Shown here piece by piece: positions 45,701-56,677 of a stretch of 64,000 bases of DNA. The stretch spans positions 10,879,501 through 10,943,500 of the forward strand of contig CM075346.1 in the NCBI GenBank assembly GCA_037693485.1. The letters are read 5' to 3'. The stretch's first letter is position 1. Every line of letters begins with the position of its first letter. The notes under the pieces are model-generated. The model had not been told where the DNA came from. It saw nothing but the letters and a program-made list of their open reading frames with translations, and searched no databases. The DNA comes from Kitagawia praeruptora. Taxonomy: Eukaryota; Streptophyta; Magnoliopsida; Apiales; Apiaceae. The translations under genes were made by a program, and so were the position numbers.

Positions 45701-47961
45701 AATAAGAGGTGGCTGAGAAGAGTGGACTGAAGTCATACAAATAGAGGTATCCCTTATATCAGGTCTATCTGTAATCATACTATCAGTGTTAAGAGAAGTA
45801 GAGAGAGAGAGATGTTACCTGACGAAGTAGTTAAAAAATCCATTGGCCTTGCAGAAATTGGCTCGATATGCAATGGAATAAGTGGATCAGTAGTACTTAC
45901 ACCAGGATTGACAACTGCAACTAAAGCATGACTTGCATCAGTATTAACTACTGAAGGTTCTTGTGTAATCTGAGGTTGTGAAGCTTCTTCAACAATTTGA
46001 GTTAAAGGTTCTTGTGTGCTTCCCTCAAGTGCAGTGTCCTTTAGTATCTCATCACATTCAGCAATGTGCTTGACATGAGCAGCTTTATCAGCCAGACTTT
46101 GAACTAAGTCAATTTCGAATTCAGAATCCCCTTGAGCATTGTCAAAAAACTCCTTTACTGTTGTGACTTTGCCAGCATCTTCACTTTGAGAAGATGGTTC
46201 TTGTGGGGCAGGAATATTCTTGTCTTCGCCCTCCCTTTGAGAAAGTGGTTCTTGTGGGACTATTCCTTCAGAATAGTCTGCACCCACACTTTGAGTAGGT
46301 GGTTCTTGTGTGACTGGATCTGCAATAGCTGCTGAACTCCTTTGAATTTCAGGTTCTTGTGGGCTTGATCCTTTCAGAGGTGACATAGTAGTCTTCTGTT
46401 TCTTCTGTCTATGAAAGACATTTGCTTCAGCAGTTTTCTTTTCAAGTGGTGAAGGTTTGAAACCCAACTGAGCAGCAATAGCATTTACTTGATCAACAGA
46501 CATCTCAATAATTCCTCTCTTTGGAGATACAGGTGCTGGAGAATCAGAGATCTCAACAATCTTCACAGGTGAATTATCAGGTGTAGAGATGTCAGGATTG
46601 ACAGTAGTGTCAGGAACTGATGATCCATCTGGATTAGTAGATACATCAGGATTGCTCTCCATAGCATCAGTAAGATTCTATAATTCTATAGGAACAACAA
46701 ATTTGCCTTTGTTGATTAATCTTCTTCTTTTCTTCGGCTTTTCAGAGACAGCCACTTCTCTAGTATCAACAGCATCAATCTCCTTTTTCTTCATCAAAAC
46801 TGATATAGGCATTGTGTCATCATCAGAATCAGAATCAGTTCTTTGACTAACTTTCCTCTTTACTCCTATTTCTCTATTCAGACCAGATGCACCCAGGACC
46901 CCTTGTTCACCCCCTTGTAACTTCATTTGAGAGTGAGTTGGAGTGGAGAAATCCTTTGATCCTGATTCCCTCTCAGACACATCAGATCTAGCTAATTTCT
47001 TTGATTTTACAACTGATGCCTTTTGTGAGACATCAGAGGTGGTTGACTGTTTAGAAGAGTGTTTAGGTTGTGTGCTTGTGTTAGGAATATGATGTGTAAG
47101 GTCCTGTCCCATAGCACCAGTTGCTGGGCCATATTGAATAGGCATTCTCTTTCTTAAAAGAGACCATACTTCATCAGGAATGTATGGAGTTCCATCAAAC
47201 CTATTTGCCTTATCAGAATTGATTAGACTCTTTATATTGTTTTCTGAGATTTTACATATAGGCAAAATTGTATCATTCTCAAAAACAGCATGAGGACATA
47301 AGTGAGAGAATATTAATTGGAAAAATCTAAGAAAGCAAACATAACCACATTTATCTGCTTTTCTTTCACTTAATGCCTTTAGTATAAAAGACCCATAATC
47401 AAATGAGAGATCATGAATTAGAGAATACCCAATTTTGGCTGAACCTGTGGGTAAAGCATCAAAATTTGACACTTTATTCAAGAAACATCTGCTGATAGTG
47501 TCAAAGAAGAAATTTCATTCCTTCTTAAGCTTTGTTCTGTAGAGCTCTCCAAACTTCTTTGGCGCTCCATTGTAACCCAAACTTACAACATACTCAAGCA
47601 GTCTTGAATCAGGAACTTTGAATACCGGCTTACCAACAAATGATGGTAAGTGTAGAGCTTCAGCGATAATCTCAGAAGTCACAAAGTACGTAACATTATT
47701 ATACTCAAAGCTCATTTGAGGCTTTTCTGATGAAAGTCCTTTCCCAAAGACACTTGTGTTCCAAACCTGCATTACAGACTGAAAAGATATCTTGGCAGGT
47801 TGGGTTAGAGCATAATTTATTGGGCTTGAGGCCAAAAAGTCCTGTATAATGTGGAAATCATTGGGCAAGTCCTGATGATCTAGAACTGCAGTGAAGTTAT
47901 TTGTGTTAAAAGTAACTCCATTGATTATGACCTTGCTGTTAATGAAGGATGATTTCTCCAT
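42752..47961 (-). pseudogene. Giant extra 3' ORF (ORF3) of copia element 2, about 1,735 codons, broken
   Basis: A likely start is MEKSSFINSK at 47961; a frame-open leader continues up to 48186. Open segments are 47961-47515, 47481-46678, 46662-45775 (one frame, stops TGA at 47515 and TAG at 46678) and 45778-42752 (shifted at a GA/TC run at 45800-45812). The N-terminal 300 residues resemble the extra ORF of copia element 1. Next come SQ/QEP repeats, an Asp/Ser-rich region, Lys/Glu-rich coiled coil, an Arg-Gly box (near 44200-44260: RRGRGRGGKNRGRGR), and a C-terminal domain ending 57 bases from the LTR. The TGA replaces a Trp that element 1 keeps (KEW). No enzyme motif is seen and the function is unknown. 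The conserved position matches extra ORFs of SIRE elements. Confidence 0.7.
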
Positions 47962-48384
47962 TGAAATTGCAAACACGAGAGTTGTGCTAATTTTGAAATT
48001 AGGGTTTGAGAGAGCAGAGATAGAGAGATGATGTTTTACTGATAGTTTTGAGAATAATGAATCAATTAGAAAACTAAATTGATATTTAGACAATTCTAAT
48101 GATTTCTCAAAAACAGGTGTCAGTAACCTATTCGTGCATACTTGAGTAATGGACCAAATTACGTGAGAGAGTGGTGATGATTGCACGCATCACGACTTAC
48201 CATATGTAACTATATGTATTGATTTAGTAAAACACACGCGCTCGTATTATTTGAGAAATAAGATTGTGATTAAAATAAAACAAGGTAATTTGTTTTAAAT
48301 AAAGAAATTTAAAACATCACAATCAAAGAATACCTGGTACTTACACCAGAAGTATGAATCGTTTCATATTCTTGTTCCACCCTT

Positions 48385-48397
48385 CTCTATTTAATCC
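48385..48397 (+). promoter_or_regulatory. TATA-like sequence upstream of the antisense gene
   Basis: CTCTATTTAATCC lies about 95 bases before the antisense start codon, followed by a pyrimidine-rich leader. On the other strand a CTCTCAAACCCTAATTTC leader precedes ORF3, so the spacer 47962-48489 may be a divergent promoter. Confidence 0.4.
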
Positions 48398-48489
48398 TAG
48401 AGACTTGTCCACTTATTTTTTTAACTCTTCTCCTGCTTCTTCTCTCCTACAAACCAAAAGCTTTTCTTGCAAAGTTTCTCAGTACAGAG

Positions 48490-48868
48490 ATGGCAAAACT
48501 TACCATTAAAGAAAAGAATCTCCATCTCGTAGAGAAAAGAGACATCTTTAGCTATACTCATGAAGAGTTTGAAGCGTTTAACCATGAAAGGAAGCTCGAG
48601 ACATTGTGGCTTCAGATGGATGCTTGTCTTGAAGAGATTGAGAAGGAAAAACCTGCAAAAGTGATTGACATCGATGCTGCACTTCAAGCAACATTAGCAT
48701 GGCTTTCATCTAAGGCATCCTCATCCAACTCCATCAACCATTGTTAATGAATATGTCACCAAAAATAACCTTATCCCTGTCGACCTCCACCCAAACAAAG
48801 TGGTAAAGATGGGATCTGGGATGGCTACTAACAATGGAGTGGTTCGGACTTTATTTTCTGTTGAATAG
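48490..48868 (+). pseudogene. Small gene on the opposite strand inside copia element 2, one frameshift
   Basis: The frame 48490-48747 starts MAKLTIKEKNLHLVEKRD in a good context (AGAGATGGC) and encodes 85 residues, Glu/Lys-rich and probably helical. Near 48737 a second frame takes over (TIVNEYVTKNNLIPVDLHPN, ending TLFSVE at TAG 48866-48868), which looks like the true C-terminus of a protein of about 122 residues after a one-base shift. AATAAA at 48883 and T-rich sequence follow. It runs against gag, pol and ORF3, between the end of pol and ORF3. Copia element 1 has nothing in this place. I do not recognise the family; capture of a host gene or an element-specific antisense ORF are both possible. 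Confidence 0.6.
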
Positions 48869-49219
48869 ATTAGTAGATAGAGAATAAAAAGATGTAATCT
48901 TTGAATGTAATCTCTTTCTTATTATCAATGAAAAATTCAGTTTCTCTATTCTATTCAATGTTTTCCTGATTTATCATGTTATGAACTGAGATATAATCTG
49001 AGAAATAAATATGAGGACTAATTAAAGTAATCACATTATCAGGAGTTCAATAACATTAATCATAGTTTTAATCAGGAAATTGAAATAAAACGAAGACAGT
49101 TAGATTCTGAACATAATACTGATAATCGAACCGTCGCATCAGGATTCGATGTTGACCACTGTCAGGTTTGACTTTCCATCAGTATTTGCAAGTCGTCAGT
49201 ATCTGATGACTTCTTTCTT
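48869..49219. other. Spacer between the antisense gene and pol
   Basis: Contains the putative polyadenylation region of the antisense gene and several TCAGTATCTGAT/TCAGGATT words (49105-49210) also found in the LTRs and coding parts of this element. Confidence 0.55.
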
Positions 49220-52200
49220 TCAAGAACTCTCACAGTCTACCATTCCAAGTTCATTCACCAATTTTGTAAAAGTAGTCTCAGGTAGTGGCTTGGTGAATAT
49301 ATCAGCTAACTGTTGATCAGTAGGAACAAAATGAAGTTCAATTATCCCTTCCAGTACTTGTTCTCTTATGAAGTGATACCTGATACTGATGTGCTTAGTG
49401 AGAGAATGTTGAACTGGATTTCCTGTCATGGCAATAGCACTTTGGTTATCACAATAAATAGGTATTTTTGAAAAGGACAAACCATAGTCCATTAGCTGAT
49501 TTCTCATCCACATGATCTGAGCACAACAACTTCCCGCAGCAATGTACTCAGCTTCTGCAGTTGATGTGGAGATAGACTTTTGCTTTTTACTAAACCAAGA
49601 AGCTAGTCTTCCTCTAAGAAACTGACAACTGCCTGAAGTACTTTTCCTGTCTATTTTGCATCCTGCAAAATCAGCATCTGAGTAACCACATAAACTAAAG
49701 TCTGATTCTCTAGCATACCAAAGGCCGAGAGAAGAAGTGCCCTTAAGATATCTGAAAATCCTTTTCACTGCAATGAGATGTGGCTCCTTGGGATTTTTTT
49801 GAAATCTTGCACATAGACAGGTTGCATACATAATATCTGGTCTGCTAGCAGTTAGATATAAGAGTGAACCAATCATCCCTCTGTAGTTGGTTACATCTAC
49901 TTCTGTTCCTTGATCAGGATCAAGCTTTGTAGCTGTAGCTATAGGAGTTGAAGCTGTAGAGTTGTCTTGCATGTTAAACCTTTTTAACAAATTCTTTGTA
50001 TACTTTGACTGATTGATAAAGATCCCATCATCAGTCTGTTTAACTTGCAGACCTAAGAAATAGCTCATTTCTCCCATCATGCTCATTTGATATCTAGACT
50101 GCATTAGCTTTGAAAACTTCTCACACAGCTTAGAGTTAGTTGACCCAAAAATGATATCATCAACATATATTTGAACTAATAACAAGTCCTTACCATGATT
50201 CAAATAAAACAAGGTTTTATCAATTGTACCTCTATTGAATCCACTCTCCAGTTAGAATTGAGCAAGAGTTTCATACCAGGCTCTTGGAGCTTGCTTTAGT
50301 CCATAAAGTGCTTTATCCATTCTATAGACATGATCTGGATATTTGGGATCAATGAAGCCAGGAGGTTGCACAACATATACCTCCTCCTCCAATTCTCCAT
50401 TGAGGAATGCACTTTTAACATCCATCTGGAATACTTCTTGTGGGCTGCATATGCCAGAAAATTTCTGATGGCCTCTAGTCTTGCAACAGGAGAAAAAGTC
50501 TCATCATAATCTATTCCTTCCTGTTGAGAATACCCCTTTGCTACTAGCCTTGTTTTGTTCCTCACAATTGTGCCATCTGAATCTATCTTGTTTCTGAATA
50601 CCCACTTTGTACCCACAATAGACCTACCCTTTGGCCTTGGTACTAGTTTCCAGACTTCATTTCTTTCAAACTCATTCAGTTCTTCTTGCATAGTTGTTAC
50701 CCAATCAGCATCCTTAATTGCATCTTCAACTTTCTTAGGCTCCTCCTTTGACAGAAAGTTATTATATAAACATTCATTCTGAGTTGCACTTCTTGTCTTA
50801 ACACCTGCTTCAGGATTCCCAATAATTAAATCAGGAGTATGACTTTTAGTCCATTTCCTTGCTGATGGTAAGTCATATCTTGAACTGGATGCTCCCCCTG
50901 GATTGGTGTTATCTTCAAAAGAACTAGAATTGCTAGAAGCTCCCCCTGAGATAGTGCTATCTATTCCTGATGTGCTGTCAGGATTGTCACTTGAATCTGT
51001 TTCTGATGAATCTCTACTTGATGTTTGAGGTGTATCAGTACTGGTGATGTCTTGCTCTTGCTCCCCCTCAATATTTGCATTATTTGAGTCATTATCAGCA
51101 TCTGGCGTTCGATCAGGAATTGATCGGTCGTCAGGATCTGACAGAGTATCAGTATCTGACATGACTTCATCAGAATTCTTGGTAGCTTCATTTGCAAAGA
51201 TCAAACTATCATGAGAGTCTTCTGTTATACCTGTTATCTTTTTATCATCAAAAGATACATTAATAGACTCCATGACAGTCTTTGTTCTTAGATTGTAGAC
51301 TTTAAAGGCTCTTGTTGTTGGATAGCCAATAAAGATGGCCTCATCAGCTTTAGTCTCAAATTTTCCTAGCTGTTCAGGATGAGGTCTTAGAACAAAGCAC
51401 TTGCAGCCAAACACATGTAAATGCTTCAGACTTGGCTTCTTCTCTTTAATCATCTGATAAGGAGTCACACCATGTCTGTTGATTAAGGTGATGTTCTGAG
51501 TGTACCATGCTGTGTTGACTGCTTCTGCCCAGAAGCATGTAGGTAGTTTAGCTTCCTCCAACATAGTTCTGCCAGCTTCAATAAGAGTCCTATTCTTTCT
51601 TTCAACTACTCTATTTTGCTGAGGTGTGCCAGGAGCAGAGAATTGTTGAACTATTCCTTTGTATTTGCAGAACTCTTCCATTGCTGAATTCTTGAATTCA
51701 GTCCCATTATCACTTCTCAGGATCTTGACTTTGTATTTTGTACCAGTTTCAATGAGCCTCACATGATCCAGCAGTATTTCAGCAGTTTCATCTTTTCTAT
51801 GCAGAAAATAAACCCAGGTAAATCTAGTATATTCATCAACAATGACTAGAGTATACCTTTTCTTACTGATGGACATAATATTCACTGGTCCAAACAAGTC
51901 AAGGTGAAGCATGTGATATGGTTCATCAATTGAGGATTCAGATTTACTCTTGAATGATGTCCTTCTCCGTTTAGCATTCTAACAAGCATCACAGAGTCCA
52001 TCAGGAGTATACAATGCCTTTGGTAATCCTCTTACCAAGTCTTTCTTAACCAACTCATTTATATTGTTGAAGTTGAGATGAGAAAGCTTCTTATGCCAAT
52101 TCCAACTTTCATCTAGAGAAGCTTTGCTGATAAGGCATGTAGCTGAATTATCAGTATTGGTGTGAATTTTGGCTTCATAAATGTTACCATGTCTCTGACC

Positions 52201-52518
52201 AGTTAATGCAACCTTCCCTGAAGATTTGTTGATAACTTCAAAATAAGTATCATTGAAAATGACACGATAACCTCTGTCTGTGATTTGACTAACACTTAAC
52301 AGATTGTGTTTGAGTCCTTTCACCAAAGCTACTTTTTCAATGATGACATTTCCAATTACAATTTTGCCATATCCCAAAGTTTGTCCAATGTTGCCATCTC
52401 CATAAGACACAGTTGGGACAGCCTTCTCCTCAAATTCTGATAGCAAGGTTTTGTCTCCAGTCATGTGCACAGAGCATCCACTATCCATGACTAACAAATT
52501 TTTCTTTTTACCCTGCAA
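49220..52518 (-). pseudogene. Copia element 2 pol, three breaks
   Basis: Protease motif DSGCSVHMTGD, GAG-pre-integrase with WHKKLSH and CDAC, integrase (HLDLFGP, RSDNGTEF, PQQNRVVERKN; note Arg for the usual Gly after PQQN), reverse transcriptase with YVDD at 50156-50167, RNase H with SDADFAG and DNQSA. Breaks: TAG at 51979-51981, where Gln is expected after CDAC; a small deletion near 50430, in the conserved segment before MDVKSAF; and TAA at 50252-50254. The pol frame is closed just upstream of 52518, so pol cannot be reached from gag by a simple ribosomal frameshift in this copy. Confidence 0.88.
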
Positions 52519-52535
52519 TCAGAATCATAAAGAAC

Positions 52536-54851
52536 TCAGTTAGAATTTTTAAGAACCCACACTTGTTGGGTTCTCTTTTCATGCAACTTAACTTTTTTAG
52601 CAGCAGAAGGTTTTCTTGTAAAAACGCCTTTATCAGGATTGAATCCATCAGAATTAGTCTTTTTCTTAACAGATGCATGCTTAGCGTTCAAGTTCTTTGT
52701 TTTTCCAAAATTTGCACTTTTATTGAACTTAGGCAAAGGCTCATAATAATTATAATACAAATTATGGTATTCTTCACATGTATAAATAGAATGCCATTCA
52801 CTGCCACAATGGAAACAAGGATTCTGTGGTTTATAAAATACTTATCTATTCCTAATGTCAGACTTAGGAACTACAGTAGCCTTCTTTTTACTCCTCCTGC
52901 AATCAATAGCAAGATGATTAGAGTTACCACAGTTAAAGCATACTTTCCTTGGTGCATTTGGAATATGCTTATAATTATTCTCCTTGTTTATTCCAACTTT
53001 ACCATTCATGTTCCTTTTGACAGTTGGAGCTTTCTTCCTATCTGTTACTTCACAGATTCTGTCCCTTAATTGTTTCTTAGACAAAAGACCTACATTCTTG
53101 TTCTTGACAGTTCTAGTCTCAGAATGATGTGTAGAAGTGGATCCCTTATCTGTAGTAGATTTGGGATTCTCTGGATACAAATAATTAACAGGTTTTAATT
53201 TGGTTTTAGTACTGTCTGTAAGATATCTGTAGGTTTTTGGATTTGTTGAATCATAAATTATAACTCTCCCTAGATTAGATGAAACAACTTTTTCCTTGTC
53301 CTTTTTCTCATTCTCTGGCTTATAACCTAGACACTCTTTCCAGTTCTTATCAGTAATGATTTCATGAGTTTTTGTTCCAGAATGTGTCCAAGTTCTGAGT
53401 TTTTCATTGGCATCTTTAAGTTGCATTTCAAGTTCATTACATTTAAACTCTATTTCAAGTTTCATATGTTTAGCATTATCACATTCTGCTTGAACTTCCT
53501 GCAAGAAAATTAACTCAGCTTCTAGATGATCATTTCTCTTAACAACCTCTGCCATTTCAGATTTTATCCTAGTATTTTCAAGAGATTGACTCCTAAAACT
53601 AATATGCAGAGAATTTAAAAAAGATCTTAGCTCAGAGACATTATTAGTATCAAAATCAAACAAAATTTCAGGTACCTTATTTTCACCAGCAGAGGTCTCA
53701 TCAGTTTTAGCCATCAAAGCATAATTCACTTTCTCTTCTTCAGAGTCAGATGATGAGTCCATCCAATCCTTGTTTGAAGAAATGAGAGCTTTGGTTTTGG
53801 TCTTTTTGCACTCAGTTGCAAAGTGACCCATACCATCACAGTTATAGCACCTGATTTTTGACTTGTCAAATTTACTGCTTTTATCTTCTTTCTTATTGTA
53901 CCTGTCTTTGTCAGCATTGAAGGTTCTCTTCTGAAATTTCCCTTGCTTCCTAGCCTTTCTGAACTTCATCTTCTTGAAGCCCTTGACTATCATAGCAACC
54001 ATTTCCATTATATCAGAATCAGTAGAGTCATCATCAGTATCAGAACCAGTCTCAGTATCAGTATCTGATGATGAGTCATCAGGAATTGACTCTACCACTC
54101 TAATCTTTCTGCTAGAAACCTCCTCAGCTTTTCCCTTTGATTTTGATTCAACATTCAAAGCAACAGATTTTGCCTTGACATTCTTCTTATTCTTTCTTTG
54201 TTGAACCTCAAGATCATAGGTTCTAAGCATCCCATAAACTTCATCAAGAGACAGCATCTTCAAATCATATTGATGCCTTATGATTGAAGCTTGAGTATCC
54301 CACTCCTCAGTTAGAGCTCTGAGAAATTTGGTGTTTGAGTCCTCTGGATCATACTCTTTGCCAACTAGTGATAGATTGTTCAGCAATGTCAAGAATCTAT
54401 CATACATATCAGTAAGGCTTTCATCAGATTTAGCATCGAACTGCTCATACTCCTGAATCAACAGAGCCCTTCTGTTTCTTTTAATAGATTCAGTACCTTG
54501 GCATTGAGTTTCCAAAGTATCCCAAATTTCCTTTGCAGTCTTGCATGCTATTACCCTGTTTGACATGACATTATCAAGACTGTTATGCAAAATATTTTTT
54601 ACCTTTGCATCTTTGAGTACTTGAGCCTTTTCCTCTGCCGTCCACTCACTCTTTGCCTTAATGACATAGTGTTCAGCAACAGTCTCTGTTCTTGCAACTA
54701 ATCTTGTTGGAAGAAATGGTCCATCATTGATCCTGTCAAGATAGTCTGAATCAGTTGCTTCCAGATACATCAGCATTTTCACCTTCCATGTTGGATACTC
54801 AGTTTTCTTGAGAATTGGAATTTTGATACTTTCATACTTGCTTGTCGACAT
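52536..54851 (-). pseudogene. Copia element 2 gag, one nonsense codon
   Basis: Starts MSTSKYESIKIPILKKTEYP and has the UBN2-type Gag domain, a CCHC knuckle (CYNCDGMGHFATEC), an acidic Ser/Asp stretch, coiled coil, and a second knuckle (CFNCGNSNHLAIDC). A TAA at 52842-52844 ends the 669-residue frame, but the same frame then gives a third knuckle (CFHCGSEWHSIYTC) and continues to 52536, ending WVLKNSN, as in element 1 (WVPKST). Original length was about 772 residues. Confidence 0.88.
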
Positions 54852-54885
54852 CTTAAGATCGTTTCTGATTAATATTAATCAGTTT

Positions 54886-54897
54886 GCTCTGATACCA
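54886..54897 (-). other. Primer-binding site, initiator Met tRNA type
   Basis: On the - strand TGGTATCAGAGC follows the 5' LTR by two bases. This is the standard copia primer site. Confidence 0.93.
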
Positions 54898-54899
54898 AT

Positions 54900-55381
54900 T
54901 GTTGCCCAGTAAATAACAATTGTAGAAGGGGGGTTGAATACAATAGTTTAAGATTTTCGACTTAAACAAAAATAACACAAGTATGAATCAATAACAGCTT
55001 TATTAATTCTGATATAAAACTGTTACAAACTCTCTTAAGAAATCCTTATGTTCTTAAGAGCTGCTAGGTTACAGAATAACTCGTGTATTCGATTACAATC
55101 ATGTAAAACCTAAACTGTGTTTATATAATGTACACAGCTGCTCTATCAATTACAAGATATACCAAATCAATTACATATGACTCTTAATACATATCTTGAA
55201 TGATAGCTGCATTCCTATAATTCAGGAACCGACAAATCAATCTTCCCATAATCTCTGGACAAAAGTAAATCTGCTTGTAATCCTGATCTACTTAAATACT
55301 GACGTTGTACTGATGACGTCAGCATCAGTATCTGATCAGTAACGCCCAGATCCTGATCATCACTTGAATCAATATCTAACA
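54900..55381 (-). repeat. 5' LTR of copia element 2
   Basis: 482 bp, same ends as the 3' LTR, six substitutions. It contains a TGATGACGTCAGCATCAG stretch and TCAGTATCTGATCAG, words found elsewhere in the element. Confidence 0.95.
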
Positions 55382-55500
55382 ATGAAAATTTATAATTAGT
55401 GCAAAAATATGAATTTATTTCAACTTACGTATAAAAAAACACTATTGGTGTTTTTTTTTTGATGAAAAAACACGATTGGTGTTGTTCATTGTAAAGATAC

Positions 55501-55850
55501 ATGTTTGAGTACCATTAATGATATCTTGAACTATGATTGGGATAATCAAGCCAGCATATGATTGAGTGCTAAGGTATTTTGGATGCCTCTCGAGCCACTG
55601 CACATAATACAAAGTTACACTTCTTTCCTGACTCAAATTAAAATGTTCAATATGATGTGTCAAATGTAATTTATTTGAAGTAGCAAAAGAATGTAATTGA
55701 TTTATCAATGAACTTTGTTTTACCTTTTTCAGAAACTGATCTATAGACGCTGCTGTTGCAGTATCACTAGTTTTGTATGCTTCTTTAATCTTTAGTGTTT
55801 GCGTAGGAAAATCCAGAACCAAATGCATCCACCATTATGACGCTAGCTAC
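55501..55850 (-). pseudogene. SCPL pseudogene, upstream exons next to copia element 2
   Basis: Exon 55850-55724 encodes VASVIMVDAFGSGFSYANTK (the oxyanion-side VDAPVGTGFSY region, degraded), then after a frameshift EAYKTSDTATAASIDQFLKK. A 126-base intron with GTAAAA and TGCAG ends follows. Exon 55597-55501 encodes WLERHPKYLSTQSYAGLIIP and then IVQDIINGTQ. The copia insertion begins 115 bases downstream, inside the next intron. Confidence 0.85.
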
Positions 55851-56112
55851 CTACAAAAGTACTACTATTTTGGTGAGAGGAAACATGACATATAAAAATT
55901 CAGTGCTTCAAAAATAGTTTAAAATAAATTTCAAATTTAATTATTTAACATTAAAAATAATTTTTTATCTGACCCGAGTTCTATGTTTTAGTTCAGTTTC
56001 AACTTGTTTTTGTTTTTTGATTCCGAAAACCTTTAAAAGTGTGTGGTTTAGCCGTTCAGGTAATAGAAGGTAAAAAAATAATTTCAATCACATTTTTTAG
56101 ACTAAGTTTATA
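55851..56112. other. AT-rich DNA without a gene
   Basis: No upstream SCPL exon was found here. Confidence 0.5.
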
Positions 56113-56677
56113 TCTATACAATTATATTAAAACCGAAAAATTGAAAATTTGTCGATTTGGTTTTTGGTTTGGTTATCCTAATTAATAAAATAAATAATAT
56201 AATAATATAATTAATGGTAATTACTGGATCACCTTTTTCATGTTTACTTTAGTTGATATTACCTTTTATAAATATCTAAAAATATCAGTCATACCATATC
56301 TTCCAATCATCAATGTTTCTTTTTTTAATTAAATAAATTAACATAATTTTTCAATCACTAATGTATATCCAGAAATATTACCCCATATTACTGTTAGATT
56401 TTTAGTAATTAATAATAATGTTAGTTGTAATTATAAGGTATATTTGATCATTAAATTATTTCACTAAAAATTCAAGGTTCGAATCTCGTCAACGACATAT
56501 TTAACTTAAAATTTTATAATATATATAAATTTTAAATCATGCATATCATTAATTAAATTTATATTAAATTAATATTAAAATAATTTATAAAAATAATGAT
56601 TATATAAAAATATAATTGTAGCATAAAAAAATTATGACATATAAAAAAAACCGTGCATCGCACGGCTTATAAGCTAG
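56113..56677 (+). mobile_element. Complete short Helitron (565 bp)
   Basis: It starts A|TCTATACAATTATA at 56113 and ends with a GC hairpin (CCGTGC at 56651-56656, GCACGG at 56660-56665), eight bases, then CTAG|T (56674-56677). These are the defining ends of Helitrons, which insert between A and T without duplication. It has no ORF. The sequence is related to the element at 30838-33192, which lies in opposite orientation. Confidence 0.8.

Larger units (their letters stand above)
42214..55381 (-). mobile_element. Complete SIRE-like Ty1/copia element 2 (13,168 bp)
   Basis: Both LTRs are 482 bp with TG...CA ends, and ATGAA is duplicated on both sides (42209-42213 and 55382-55386). On the - strand: 5' LTR (55381-54900), initiator-Met-tRNA primer site, gag, pol, a gene on the opposite strand, a giant extra ORF, polypurine tract, 3' LTR (42695-42214). 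The LTRs differ at six positions (5 transitions, 1 transversion), so the insertion is fairly young, yet all its - strand genes carry breaks. It lies in an intron of the SCPL pseudogene. Confidence 0.95.
29890..55850 (-). pseudogene. Serine carboxypeptidase-like (SCPL) pseudogene spread over 26 kb by insertions
   Basis: Pieces of one plant SCPL gene appear on the - strand in N-to-C order: 55850-55724, 55597-55501, 36542-36441, 36359-36282, then 30790-29890 to the stop codon. SCPL proteins are secreted or vacuolar alpha/beta-hydrolase-fold peptidases or acyltransferases. Between exons sit copia element 2, a CACTA element, several MITEs, Helitrons and a LINE tail. The N-terminal exons before 55850 are not seen in the window. 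The nucleophile region is damaged: the residues before SYAGL, which should end GD, are deleted. There is also a frameshift near 55797. It cannot encode an active enzyme. Confidence 0.85.

Noticed and set aside
48421..48687. 88-codon frame opposite to the antisense gene
   Set aside because: It is the complement of the better-supported + strand frame, which has start context, downstream coding continuation and a polyadenylation signal.
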